From: Guyanagaster necrorhizus
Taxonomy: Eukaryota > Basidiomycota > Agaricomycetes > Agaricales > Physalacriaceae
DNA length: 64,000 nt
Assembly: GCF_019112545.1 (NCBI RefSeq)
Contig: NW_025064907.1
Coordinates: 248,001-312,000, forward strand
Direction of reading: 5' to 3'
In this document: piece by piece, positions 47,453 to 58,671 of the stretch
Position numbering within the stretch: position 1 is the stretch's first letter
Layout: every line of letters starts with the position of its first letter
The notes under the pieces: model-generated
Databases searched by the model: none
Told to the model about the DNA's origin: nothing
What the model saw: only the letters and a program-made list of their open reading frames with translations
Program-made: the position numbers and the translations under genes

Positions 47453-49231
47453 ATGGATGCCAACTCGATATGGACATCCTGCTCTGGATGTCCGTGTCCA
47501 AACCATCACTTGCCATTTTGCACCTTCACCGTCGAACCCGCTCTCTCGAATGATCCCGAGTGGATGCACCTCACATGTTCGAACAACCCTCCTTCACAAC
47601 ACGAGGAGACGGTACTATCGGGCATAATATCAGCATACGATCAGCAGATTAAAAATATCGACATGGAGAAATCTAATCTCAAGGCCTTTTCCCTTTCCCT
47701 GAATGCCCAGATCGTTGCAGTTTTCCAACGGATAGACGCACTGCGCCAAGAGCGGGCGCGAGTGACGGAGGCACTCCGGCAAAGGAAGAATCTCCTCAGT
47801 CCTGTCCGGCGCCTCCCTCCGGAGATCCTCAATCATATTTTCCTTGATACCATTGATTTTCCAGTACCCAGAACGCAGAACATACAGACCGTGGAGCAGG
47901 AGGTGGCTATCGATCTGTCACCCAACTGGAAGTTCAAGTCCACGGAGAGCTCTTTATGGTCGATTACGCGGGTTTCTACACAGTGGAGGAGCGCGTCGCT
48001 TTCATCCCCAAGACTTTGGTCTTACGTCAATATCTTAATCACTGACTCAAATTTCGCAAACTATTCCTACATTCGACAACTTGGACTACAGTTGGATCGA
48101 TCTGCAAAATACCCGTTGTCAATTTCGATATGCCATATTGCGGAGGAATCTGTTGCAGAAGCTCTTCCTCCGCCGTTGGTGACTATCTTGTTCTCGTTTT
48201 CTACTTGTATTCGGGAGCTCCATCTTTACCTTCCCTCGTACCTATTCCGGCAAATGACCCTCATGCATTTATCGTTATTATCCTTGGAGGACTTGATCCT
48301 CCTTTGCACCGACGGGTTATCTCCTACTGAGTTTACGAACCTATGTCTGCTTTCCTTCGCTCCGAAACTGCGATCGCTAGAGGTTGTAGATATCATTGAT
48401 TCGCAGGAAAGATTTGAGCTTCCTTGGCACCAGTTGAAGACGTATCGCAGCGACCATGCATATCAGCCCATCTACCCTTTCAGACACATTGGTCCTCGGG
48501 CACACCATCATTTGAATGCTCTCAGAAAGCTCCCGCAAGTGGAGGAATGTGTTCTAAGGTTGGGTGATAGATCCAGAGAGGATGACTTTGGAGACCAGGT
48601 GTATCCTCTTATTTGCCCGCAGCTGTGTATGCTGGATCTCTTATCGTGGAACCTCGACGTTAACACAGATGATTCTGCCTTCCGACAAGTTGCTGATAGA
48701 CTTATTCTGCCAGCACTGTCTGCTCTGAAGGTCTCATGCTCACAGAGGGACGATTACGAAGCCCAGGGGTTTTTTTCCTCGATATGCCAACTTCTCCGGC
48801 GTTCACAGTCCCAGATTACCGTCCTGCACTTCGACCATGGTCGAGTCCTCACCGAGGAATTACTACGACTCTTCCGTTCTGCGCCCACCCTTGAAGACCT
48901 GCGGCTAACTCAGTGTCAAATAGGCAGCGCTGGTGTCACCACAGAAGTCATGAAGACGCTTACTGTGAATCATGCTTCTTCGGAGGACTTGGTTCTCCCG
49001 CGCTTGTGCACTTTGTATATACCTGGCGGAAGTTTCCGGGTTTCAGACGTTGTGCGCATGGTCCAGTCTCGTAGGAGTAGTGACAATTCTTGCCGAGTTG
49101 TCCGTTTACAAACTCTTAGAGTGTGTGGTTATCTCCCAGACCCATGCCCTGGCTTTGACGCCACAATCCTCCATTTCCAACGGTACTACGCCGAAGGATT
49201 CTCTTTTGGTATCATCCGTATTACTCAGTAG
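47453..49231 (+). CDS. F-box protein with leucine-rich C-terminal part
   Basis: Single exon, 592 residues. Such proteins act as substrate adaptors of SCF ubiquitin ligases; agaricomycetes have very many. An N-terminal Cys-rich segment precedes a coiled coil at about residues 57-105 (DMEKSNLKAFSLSLNAQI; ALRQERARVTEALRQ). The F-box core follows at about 115-190 (SPVRRLPPEILNHIFLDT; then LWSITRVSTQWRSASLSSPRLWS). The rest is a series of Leu-rich repeats without a sharp consensus. This architecture (coiled coil, F-box, repeats, no intron) is typical of mushroom F-box families. Target unknown. Confidence 0.9.
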   Translation: MDANSIWTSCSGCPCPNHHLPFCTFTVEPALSNDPEWMHLTCSNNPPSQHEETVLSGIISAYDQQIKNIDMEKSNLKAFSLSLNAQIVAVFQRIDALRQERARVTEALRQRKNLLSPVRRLPPEILNHIFLDTIDFPVPRTQNIQTVEQEVAIDLSPNWKFKSTESSLWSITRVSTQWRSASLSSPRLWSYVNILITDSNFANYSYIRQLGLQLDRSAKYPLSISICHIAEESVAEALPPPLVTILFSFSTCIRELHLYLPSYLFRQMTLMHLSLLSLEDLILLCTDGLSPTEFTNLCLLSFAPKLRSLEVVDIIDSQERFELPWHQLKTYRSDHAYQPIYPFRHIGPRAHHHLNALRKLPQVEECVLRLGDRSREDDFGDQVYPLICPQLCMLDLLSWNLDVNTDDSAFRQVADRLILPALSALKVSCSQRDDYEAQGFFSSICQLLRRSQSQITVLHFDHGRVLTEELLRLFRSAPTLEDLRLTQCQIGSAGVTTEVMKTLTVNHASSEDLVLPRLCTLYIPGGSFRVSDVVRMVQSRRSSDNSCRVVRLQTLRVCGYLPDPCPGFDATILHFQRYYAEGFSFGIIRITQ

Positions 49232-49812
49232 TACTGTAGCTTACAATACTAATATATAGGTTTTCTTTTGGAAAGTAAAGCAATATTCGGTCTAAAATCA
49301 ATACTTTGGCTCCGGACATTGCCATATCGAACATTGAAAAATCCATCCTGGCGGTGCATCGTAACGACCTTAGGAAAACCTACTGATGGTTGTCGGAACG
49401 ACGAAGCGCTCCTGTCATACATATATTTTTTAGCAAAAACAGAACACCAGTGAATGTGTTGAGTGAACAAGTCAAAGACGTCGATCCATTGTGTGTAGAT
49501 AAGTAATTCGTCGAATAGCCAGATATACGACCGTGTGCTAGGGTCATGACTCTGTACTTGCAAGAAAACCAGTTGTCTGCCGCGATCTGGAAAATTGATT
49601 TACTTGGTATTTGTGATTCCCACGATGTATTGGATCAGTACTTCATTTGAATGGATCTTCGATGAAGTTCAGAGTGAATTAATACTATATATATATTTCC
49701 TGTTGCACCATAGTGACATATCCCAATGGCCAGTTTTGTTCCGCCATGACTCGGATAGTCAACCCCCACCTAACCTTATCTTAACTCCAGAATAGTGTCG
49801 ACGAAAGTGTGA
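49232..49812. other. Intergenic region
   Basis: Separates convergent genes. AT-rich, no gene or repeat recognised. Confidence 0.55.
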
Positions 49813-50301
49813 TCACTCACTAGCATTCATCGGATGTAGATCATCCCAAGTTCCTCCATACGCCCGCTTGGTGTGTTTTCTCTCCAGTATACATCTGGAT
49901 CCCAAGAAGATGATGATCCCTGCTTCGATAAGCGTCAACAACAGCTCCACGACGTACCCGAGCGCCTGCACCGCCGGTCCCAAAAAATATCCCGGGCCGG
50001 AGATACATTCGAATGCGAGGGCTACCAGCCATAACGCTCCGATTAGGAAGAGAGTTATGATGCACCATAAGGTGGACATCACGGGGAATTTCTTCGACGT
50101 ACGCTGGTTTCTTCGATTGAGGTAAAGAACAGCGATGTGATGAGCGTATGTGAAGACGGCCGCGCCCGTGTCGACCCAAAGAGTATCGGCACCATGGTCA
50201 GGAAGGGCCATGCTCGAAATACAGATGAGGGTGTTCAGGATAAGGTATATGAAAACTAGGTTTGTTATAAATATTCTGTAACACTCTGGGATGGAGAACA
50301 T
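49813..50301 (-). CDS. Small four-helix membrane protein
   Basis: Unrecognised function. From ATG 50301 the protein has 162 residues (MFSIPECYRIFITNLVFIYL at the start). Four hydrophobic segments are visible at about residues 9-29, 43-60, 74-95 and 104-132. It ends with a charged tail (RKHTKRAYGGTWDDLHPM). The frame remains open upstream without an ATG, so an upstream exon is possible. The layout resembles the abundant small membrane proteins of agaricomycetes, but no family can be named. Confidence 0.65.
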   Translation of the reverse strand: MFSIPECYRIFITNLVFIYLILNTLICISSMALPDHGADTLWVDTGAAVFTYAHHIAVLYLNRRNQRTSKKFPVMSTLWCIITLFLIGALWLVALAFECISGPGYFLGPAVQALGYVVELLLTLIEAGIIIFLGSRCILERKHTKRAYGGTWDDLHPMNASE

Positions 50302-51443
50302 CTCAGTCTGGGGTTGCTCTGCCAAGCTTGTCGTCAAGCCATGGCTTGCATCGATCAGTTTTATACTATTCAAATGGCCTTCACAACGGCGTGAGAAGGC
50401 CGGAATGTTGTGTTTGATATCATCTTATATGTATGGCAGTCGAATATATATCGCCTCCACTACTCTTCGTGATACGAACCTGAAATAGACGGAGGAAAAA
50501 ATCAGGCCACTGTATACCTTGAAACCTAGGTTGTATTCAATCACTGAAACAAGAATTGGACTGCCGACAAAACAATTATGCTTCATTACCTACTCCTGCA
50601 TTTAGAAAGTTTTTGATGTTAAGGATTCCTTGCGCTAGCTACAGTCCCGGATTCTTTCTTCATTCAGTAGCCTATCCTAGAAGGCAACTTGAATGGAGGG
50701 AGGTTTGTGGGGTGATATAGCGTCATAGGACACGAACAATGTGATGCTGTTCCGTGTATCTGATTCTATGCGAAACTGAATACAACATCCTACAATGAGC
50801 GGGAAGATAGACAGCGTTTTATTTGAAAGAGACTGAATGAGGACTGACAGTAAAAGGTAACATGAATGGAAATGTCTATGGAGCGCGGCAGATGGCCGAG
50901 AATGCGAGTATGAATTGTATGCTTAGCAAAAAATTGACGCCAGATATGAGGAAATAGGACATATGACGTTCAACCTAAAAAAGATTAGCCTAGTCCATGA
51001 TGGAGTAAAGTGAAGTTGGCTTACTAGGATTGAAAGTCATTACGAGCGCATGAGCAGTTGCTCCGAGGTCTCCTTCAGAAAGATCCATGATGGCAAAAAG
51101 AACTTCTTTGGCAGATAGGTCAAGTGCGACACATCATTTTAACGATGACTATAAGATGCAAGGTCACCGTAAACGATTATGAGACGGCTCAACGTACTGT
51201 TTTTTTGACGGTCAGATTGTTCAGAGGAGTCAAGTCACACTTTGAATTCCCCATCCCGGTCTGGTTTTGGAAGGAAAATAGTCGTCAAAATGCCCAGAAA
51301 GAGGAAGATGAAAAGGAAACCCATATTAGGACTGACAGCTGTGTTCAAGTTGAACGTTGAACACCGGCAATCAAGCAATGAGATCATGTTCGAATAAATC
51401 CATGTTATTTAAATAATAGTAACCGCACCCGATATTGTTCACG
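50302..51443 (-). other. Intergenic region with a possible small spliced minus-strand gene
   Basis: A hydrophobic N-terminus (MGFLFIFLFLGILTTIF, ATG at 51324) and downstream coding-like blocks (LFAIMDLSEGDLGATAHALV near 51040-51100; HMSYFLISGVNFLLSIQFIL near 50890-50970) are seen on the minus strand. I could not find a set of introns that keeps all blocks in phase, so this may be a decayed or misread gene related to the membrane protein next to it. Confidence 0.35.
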
Positions 51444-52782
51444 TCAACATCCTATTATGACCCCGTCATAAGGACCTAAGGAAAGAAAAAGTTCTAGACG
51501 AAGACTAGTATATATAGTGAAAAACTGTACCGTCATGATCACTGGCATTGCCTAACAATATGGCAGGGACTTCGCCGACAACACACTGATTACTCTCATT
51601 GTCTTGGCCTGTCGCCAAGTTAGCTTTCTGATGCGAATAACTTGCTTTTCTTTTTACCTGGACAGTTTATCCACACGCTGGAATCGTTGATATGCTTCTC
51701 GCCGGAACAATGAGCGAAGCCCAAGAATCGTTCTGAGACAGGTGAGTATGCTATTATTCAGACTTCTCGATTCACTTGCCTGGAAGGATTGGAACGAAGT
51801 CCTTCCTAATATATCATCAGTTGTGAGCCCCGCGAGAAAGATTGAGCAGAGTAACGCACTTGTTGTTGACGTGAGAGACAGACAGATGCTGATCGACGTA
51901 ATCCGCAAATTGCGGATTTCCCACCTACATATCACCCGTAAAGATGGGTATCAAGGATTGATATAAAAATACCCACTCGAGGCATTCCGTAGCTCTTTAC
52001 GGACACAGAAGCTGAGGGAAGCTGTAAATTAAGAAAAACACCATCGAGCAGGGCGATTGCAGCTCCGAGGGAGTGTCCGACGACGGTAATAGTATTTGTC
52101 GAGTAAGCCGACATGGCCTTCGTCACGGCCGAGAGAACGAGTGTCGCAGTGCTAGATATTTTTAGTTTTCAACCCGGAACCGAGTTTTGGTAAACAACTT
52201 ACTTGGCGTGAGCCTGCTTGAAACCGCTATGTACCAGGACACCAGAGCTGACGTTAGGAAAGAGAGCTGCATCGAGCGGTGACAAAAGGAAGACGACGTC
52301 GGTGACTACGGGCAAACTGAGAAAAAAGTTGTCATTAATCTAGAGTGACAAACGCGTATCTGAAGACGATACTGACAGTTTCGCTATATCAGTTCCCTGA
52401 TGGCCCACGATGATGGTGTCGAGATCAGCGTCGTAACCGACATACCAGTATTGTACAGTAGCACCGTCCCCCCCTGACGCTACAGGCTGGAAGTTGGGGT
52501 TCGCTTCGCAGTTGACTGAGGAAAGAAAGGTTTCAAATTCAAGCGCGATGGGAGCAGATATGAGTGATACTCACAACCGCAAGCCCAGGTCAAAGTAGTC
52601 GACGGGTTGCAGTAGGCTGCACCTGCGTAATATGTGTATGGTTTGAATGCCTCGATTTCTACTATGTCCATCGTACTTATTTCGTCCAGGCTTCGCCGAG
52701 GGGATGTTGTTCCCAGTGGAGTCGCATCGACGAATGAGCGGAGAAAAGCGAGAGTCGACCAGAGCTTGAGGAAAAGAAACAT
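51444..52782 (-). CDS. Secreted class 3 lipase (lipase 2), paralogue of lipase 1
   Basis: Same family and same order of motifs as lipase 1, on the opposite strand. I chose ATG 52782 (MFLFLKLWSTLAFLRSFVDA, signal peptide) over the longer open frame upstream. Exons read: IEAFKPYTYYAGAAYCNPST; YWYVGYDADLDTIIVGHQGT; FKQAHAK; VVGHSLGAAIALLDGVFL with the nucleophile Ser; the VGNPQFADYVDQHLSVSHV exon; KDFVPILPG with the Asp; FAHCSGEKHI with the His; then DNESNQCVVGEVPAIL and a final short exon ending DGVIIGC, stop TGA at 51446-51444. Each junction has GT and AG. GHSLG is followed by AA where lipase 1 has GG. Probably active. Confidence 0.9.
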
Positions 52783-55530
52783 GGTGAGAAGGCTCCTGGG
52801 GCACCAATTGTGCATCTTACACTTTATAGCTGCAAGACAAATTGCTCCGACAATATATGCTCTGAAAAAATAGTGGTCTGCTTTTAGCCAGGGCCCAAGA
52901 AGAAGACCATATGGACAGTGATGCGCTTCTGACGCTCGGTCATAAAGATATTGATGCAGAATGCCAAAGCGAATTAAGTAAGAAGTCGGCGTCTGAAAGC
53001 CTGAATGCAAGCACATGCTCAGTATACTATAGCAATGGAATAGAACTCACCTACTTCCAACGTCACTAGAGAAAATCTCTGGAGACGCCACCTGCACGAG
53101 GTCCGGAAAAATCGCAGTAATGATACTAATGTCCTTTCAGGTATGATTATACACCATGACGCTTGTTCAATTTTTGCCAGCGAGTAATAGATCGTTGTAG
53201 TTTGATTCGCAGCGGGTAAAGTAAGCAGTCATAGAGTTTTATGTGTGTGTCTGCAAGGTAGATGTAGCCTTACTACGTTGCCACAGTGTTGGTGTTGTGG
53301 AGTAGCAAAGAGTCGCCAGCTTGGGCGTCACCGACTTGGAGATGACTCCCGGCTACAACGGACCGTGCCCGGAAGGACCGGAACGCGAACAGTAACACCT
53401 GTCACGTTTGCGTTACCTCTGTTGCTTAGGTTGCTCTTGGCTTTCACACATACAGTCTCGTTATACAGATGCGCCTCGTCTTCTAACATTCGGGACCCAC
53501 AACGTCATTTCCATAGAACTGACTGAAAGATAAATTCCAGCTTAAGAGCTGAAGGCAACTATCTTATGATCCCAACGTTGTTTTTCATCGTCACCTCGTC
53601 GTCGCAAGACATACGCGGAATTCGACCACATATATAACTCTTTCCTCTGGCAGCTTTGTGAGGAAAATTGTATGCTGACTGCTGACCAAGAACGCCTTAG
53701 ATACTGGTACGGCTTTTTCAGTTACAGTGGTCGGAATGGGGCGAACGGGCTCGGGGATTGCATTCTGTTTGTGGGTTTCTGAGGCTCAGTCATTCCCTTA
53801 CGCTCATCATTCTTCATAGCGGCCTACGGCATACCGTACCCAGGGACTATCTTACATATCTGAACATTGTCTGGCGGTGCAATGGAAGCTCTTGGGACTT
53901 CTTGTTGATCAGAAGAGGGTATTGTGAACCAAGACATGAGTAAGCATCAGTTTTCTTGCAGCCTGTCCATTGAAGACAGTCCGCCACGCTCTTGTACTTT
54001 CTGATGACTTATATGCACAGAGGACTTGACGTAACTTCGATTCATTGCCTGCACGTCAATACGCGACGTGGCGGAGTACATGCCTTGGGCGACGAGCCAT
54101 GGTCTGCCACGTCGTCGCCAAGAACCGTCACAGAGACATGATGCTGGCTACGTTTGTAAGAACATTTCTGAGTACATTTGTCCTAACGCTCATTCCGTCT
54201 CTAGATTAAAATTGTCCCACTGGGTAGACCTTGCAAGAATCCTGCATTAGCGTTTGTCCTGTGTACATGTCGTATGATGACAACGCGGTCCAATCTATGC
54301 GATGTTCACCGCCTCTGGATCCTAGCAGGCGCGACGTTATATATCATTGCTTATGCACAGATGGTCAATAGAGCTGGTTCTCTGCTTATCGTCTCGCTCA
54401 CCCGCCTCTGCAATACCTCTCATATTCTATCTAACATCGTTACTACTTCCATTGGTACCACTTTCGGCCCGCGAATGTAAGCACAATGACCGATGATAGT
54501 CGATTCCTAGATTCATTCCTTTCTACGGGAACCTCTGACGGTTTCCGGGCGAATACAGGTGGGCCTGGGAACTGAGGGTGGTTTCGTCTTGTCGCGTTTA
54601 TTCCCAAAGAAGCTTAGCTGACCAGTTTCCTTGTCCAGGTCTACTTAATTTGCGCGTAACACCATCTGATGTCAAGGGTGCAACGGAAGCTATGTCTATC
54701 GTTCCAGAAGGATGACAAATGCTACAAGGAATACACTATCGTTGATTCGCTATCCCCAGAATTGAACCCAGACTCAGGAAAAACGACGAACTTTGCTGCA
54801 TCCATCCGTACTCAAGAAGAAAAGGACAGCTTCTGGTCTTGTTCTGAACGCAGTTGTCTGTTTGTGGCCGCTGGTGCCATTCCCGACTTCATAATTTTAT
54901 TATCGCATACAGGTCTTTGACACCTCCGCTTTATCGCTATTTGCCCGCACCTATACAAATTCACAACCAGGTTGAAACTTGATGACTGTACTCTGACGTG
55001 GAATCTCCGAGAGAGAAAGATGTTCTCTGGGGTAATTCAGCGTGTAGATGTCTACATGTGATAATAGCACGTCATATCAAGCCCAGGCAATCACGCGGAA
55101 GAAACAAAGAGACGACACGCTTCTCATGAAGATACAAGGTACGTCACTGCGCTGCCTCTGTGTATCCTTCATTTAACGAAAGAATACTTCACCTAGCCTT
55201 CCGAGTGCTGGTACGCAGCGATGGTCGGGCTTTGTGAAATTGGGACGGAAGCGCCAGCATTTACCCCGTATCTCGTCGTAAGGTTTTTTCCTTTCCCCCA
55301 CGGACAATATTTTCCTCTCCCTTATTTACGGGGTATCCCCGCAAAACATCTGATTCGCGTTGTTCATAACGCTCGTTACTGGTCATAAGAATTCTCGAAG
55401 CCACGATGGTTGTTATGAACCTGACTGTGGTGGAAAGGTATGTCAATTCTACCTTCTAGATCTCTGTAGATTATGGAAGCATCTTCAGCGCATTATAAGA
55501 ATCTGGGTCTCGGAATTCATTTCAGCCTTT
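52783..55530. other. Intergenic region, 2.7 kb
   Basis: Contains the lipase 2 promoter at the left. Several short plus-strand frames (53245-53526, 54274-54480, 54669-54920) have no recognised domain and no convincing splice partners. The last has a Lys/Glu-rich stretch (RTQEEKDSFWSCSERSC). It may be remains of a gene. Confidence 0.5.
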
Positions 55531-56460
55531 ATGATGCCTCACGATAACCATATTATCGAGGTCGAGAAAGCTCTGGCTGCAAGTGATGCAGCACTCAGTG
55601 TTAGCATTGACGAGGGAGTCATCGGCGTAGGCATCTCAACATTCCATGAACAACGAGCGGCACTCTTGGTCGTCGACCCAGAGTGAGGTGTTTCTTCTTC
55701 AATCCTCTGATCCCAACTGAACATCCGCTCCAGAGAAGCTAGAATCGAATTCGGCGAAGCTGTAGGGTCCATGTTGAAGCTTCCTCGAGATGGAACCAAG
55801 GTTCTGTGGCCTTATCCGATGGACTCAGATCGTGACCCTCAGAACTGGAGCGATATGCGCGAGACTGTGCATCTCATCATCATTACATTGGCCGCCATTG
55901 TGCCGGATTTTGATAGTGGAATAGGTAAAGAACATGTGCGCATATCTTGGCTTCATAGTCATTTCCGGCTGCGAGGGTATCACGTCTCTGTTCCGACTGG
56001 CGGAACAATACGATACGACTACCGGCGTATGTCTAATCACTTTGCTTCGTACATCATTCTGATGCGGCCTTTCTAGCTGGAGCATCTTTCTCTTTGGTGA
56101 GGTTGGTTCTCCGTGTGGTGCTGCCGCGTCCCTTACTCGTATTCTACAGGATGGGGAGGGTTCTGTGTTGTGGTGGTGATGCGTCGTTGCGGGCGTCTTC
56201 CCGTACTCTTTTGAACACAGCTTCTTGCCCTTGGTTTTCTCATGGGATGCACATTTGCCCCGAATCTGGAGGCGTTCGCGAGTGGGTGACGTCTTCCTTG
56301 TATTCATGCACCTGTGTTCAATGAGGTGTTTCTCAGCTTTCTTTGGGTAAGCCTCAAGTGCCCCTTTTACAGGACGTTCTCTAATCCATCTGTATCTAGA
56401 ACAGCCCCTCAAGTCGCGGTATGGAGGGCGTTCTTCAAGGCTTCATATATTATCTCAATG
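55531..56460 (+). pseudogene. Major facilitator transporter, N-terminal part, broken
   Basis: The beginning fits an MFS multidrug/drug:H+ antiporter. ATG 55531 (MMPHDNHIIEVEKALAASDA), then STFHEQRAALLVVDPE, an intron (GTGAGG at 55686 to CCAG near 55735), then GTKVLWPYPMDSDRDPQNWSD and ETVHLIIITLAAIVPDFDSG as the first membrane helix; splicing at 55923 gives GITSLFRLAEQYDTTTG. Later blocks read WSIFLFG and VMRRCGRLPVLF, stop, TQLLALGFLMGCTFAPNLEAFASG, stop. The in-frame TGA sits where Trp is expected, and the remaining about ten helices are absent. Clearly a dead fragment, in CpG-rich surroundings and so not from the repeat island. Confidence 0.75.
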
Positions 56461-56831
56461 CTTGCATAGGGATTATACGTCGTAACTGACTTGTATCTTT
56501 TTCACCTTCAAGCCCGAAAGGCATTTGACGCGCTCTCCAAGGTACACCGAAAACTCAAACCCGTGTAGGACGGGCCAGAGTCCCTTTTGGCGAACTTTTA
56601 TCGTCGACAGAATGAACTAGTCATAAAGCAAAGATAAGACCAGGGAACAGTCTATCCCTTACTCGGCTGCTCACACTACTCAGCGACCTCCACGAGTCGC
56701 GCGGTGGCATCCTCGTCTTTGTTTTTGCAGTGGCACGTGCCAAACAAAGAGATGGCTACACTATAAAGTGGCAGGGTCGTTTTGACCATTCATATCTAAA
56801 TCCCTCGACCTCCTCAGCCACCGTCGCCACT
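56461..56831. other. Intergenic region before the kinase
   Basis: Probable kinase promoter. No other feature recognised. Confidence 0.5.
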
Positions 56832-58671
56832 ATGGACGCTCCGAACTTTATCGACCACGACCTGTGGGGTTCGCTTCAACCCCTCAATGAAACCAACCTA
56901 TTTCGGATGGACTTTCTCAAAATCTTCAGTCTCATCACGATAGGGCGCCATCCCCAGAAGAATCACTTCGTTCTTCCTGGTCAGAGAATCAGTCAGGAGG
57001 TCTATGAGCATAACTATTTCCAATGTTGATCTTGGTACTAGGTAACCAGCACTGTGAAATCCTTTGGGAGGATAAATCTGTCGTTGTGAAGGACATGTCA
57101 AGCAATGGGACTTGGGTTAGTTCGCGTCTATAGTCCTGGCATGATGTTTCTCATTAGTAGTCGTGTTGTTCGTTAGATTAATGAGCAGCTGCTTGGAAAG
57201 GGCAAGAGTCAGCTCCTTCACGATGGGGACTTGATCGCGTTTGGAACAGCCATGCCACAAGACTCGGAGGATTATCGTGCGTATACTTGCATCTGTTTCT
57301 CGCCGTTGCTTGACCCTCAGACATAGGGTTTGTCTTTCACACCCATACAACCGACCTACAGGAGTTCGACCGCGGCGAGTTGTACCTCCACTACGAGATT
57401 TCCCACAAACTTGGGAGCGGCAGCTTTGGTACTGTGAGCAAAGGGATGTGTCTTGCCACGGGTGAATGGGTCGCTATCAAGGTTATCACCCCGCCCAAGT
57501 CCTTCGGGAAGGGTTCCGTCAAGATGTGCGTCAACATGGCGAGGGAAGTGAGCATAATGAGTAATATCAAGCATCCGAATATCTGCGAGTTGAAGGACGC
57601 TTTTCATCATGAACATGATGGGTCGTTGAGTGGGTGTTTTGTCTTCCTTGTGGTTATATGGCGAGACTGAGTGGTGGGATAGATTTGGTTATGGAGTTGG
57701 TTCGTGGGGGAGACCTGTATGCGCATATACAAGCCGGACTGGTAGACGATGAGGATGCGGCGAGGTTTATAACTTGGCAGATATGTGATGCGCTTGCTGT
57801 ACGTTACACTTTCGACCCTTTCGTTCCGTCTTGATTGATGATGGCATGCTAGTACCTACATAGCCATGGTATTACGCACCGCGATGTCAAGCCAGACGTG
57901 CGTGGTAGTAGATAACCGGCGTCTCTGTCTCAGCTGATGGTCAAACCACGTAGAACATCCTCCTCACCGACGACTTACCTCCCATCGTTAAGCTCGCCGA
58001 CTTTGGGCTAGCGAAGATCGTCGATGACTATACTATGCTCCGGGTAAGGACCTTCCCTCCCTCCCTTCCTTGCCACTTTCCCCCTGAACTGACGCACTGT
58101 CAGACCGACTGTGGCACCCCCGAGTACAATCCCCCAGAAGTGTACCGAGAAGCGGCCAATGGCTACGACCACCTCGCAGATAGCTGGGCTGTTGGGACTA
58201 TCGTGTTCGCCATGTCCGTTTTTTCCGTTCGTCTTCTACTTTAGTATGTGTTTCACTCACGCCATATATAGGCTCGCGAAGTACATGCCGATGACGGTGT
58301 CTACGGACGACCCGCAGAGAAATGAGCTGGACGACTGGGATACGCTGATCGGTTGGGATCTCTTGAATGAGTCGGGGTGTACTTTAGAAGGTTACCCCTT
58401 TTTTTTTTTTTACCTTCCAGTCCCGTTCCATTTATTTACTGGTTATGAATGATTAGGGAAACAATTCACCTGGCTCCTCCTCCGATCTGATCCCAAAGAA
58501 CGTATGACGGTGAAGAACGCCGTCAAGCAGAAATGGATCGCTCCGTGGTTAGATGAGATGAGGAAGACGAGAGACGAGGTACTCGCTGCTAGGGGGGCGT
58601 GTAGGTATTTGGATTATCGGGAGGATTATCGAGCAGAGGGGGAGGGGGAGGAGGCTGACTCGAAGGCGTGA
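56832..58671 (+). CDS. FHA-domain serine/threonine protein kinase (Chk2/Cds1-like architecture)
   Basis: FHA domains bind phosphothreonine; with a kinase domain this is the layout of the DNA-damage checkpoint kinases Chk2, Rad53 and Cds1. ATG 56832 gives MDAPNFIDHDLWGSLQPL. The FHA domain is complete once the intron 56992-57041 (50 bp) is removed: ITIGRHPQKNHFVLPGQRIS joined to NQHCEILWEDK, then DMSSNGTW, with Gly-Arg, Ser-x-x-His and Asn-Gly conserved. The kinase has the P-loop LGSGSFGTV, VAIKVI, LVMELVRGGDLYAHI, the catalytic loop HRDVKPDNILL, DFGLAKIVDD and GTPEYNPPEV. About nine introns. The end is near-complete (KERMTVKNAVKQKW, then an acidic tail, TGA 58669-58671). It lacks a second FHA domain and long tails. 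Agaricomycetes have several such paralogues, so orthology to Chk2 is not shown. All catalytic residues are present. Confidence 0.9.

Noticed and set aside
53245..54920. Short plus-strand frames between lipase 2 and the transporter remnant
   Set aside because: No recognised domain and no consistent introns; kept only as an intergenic note.
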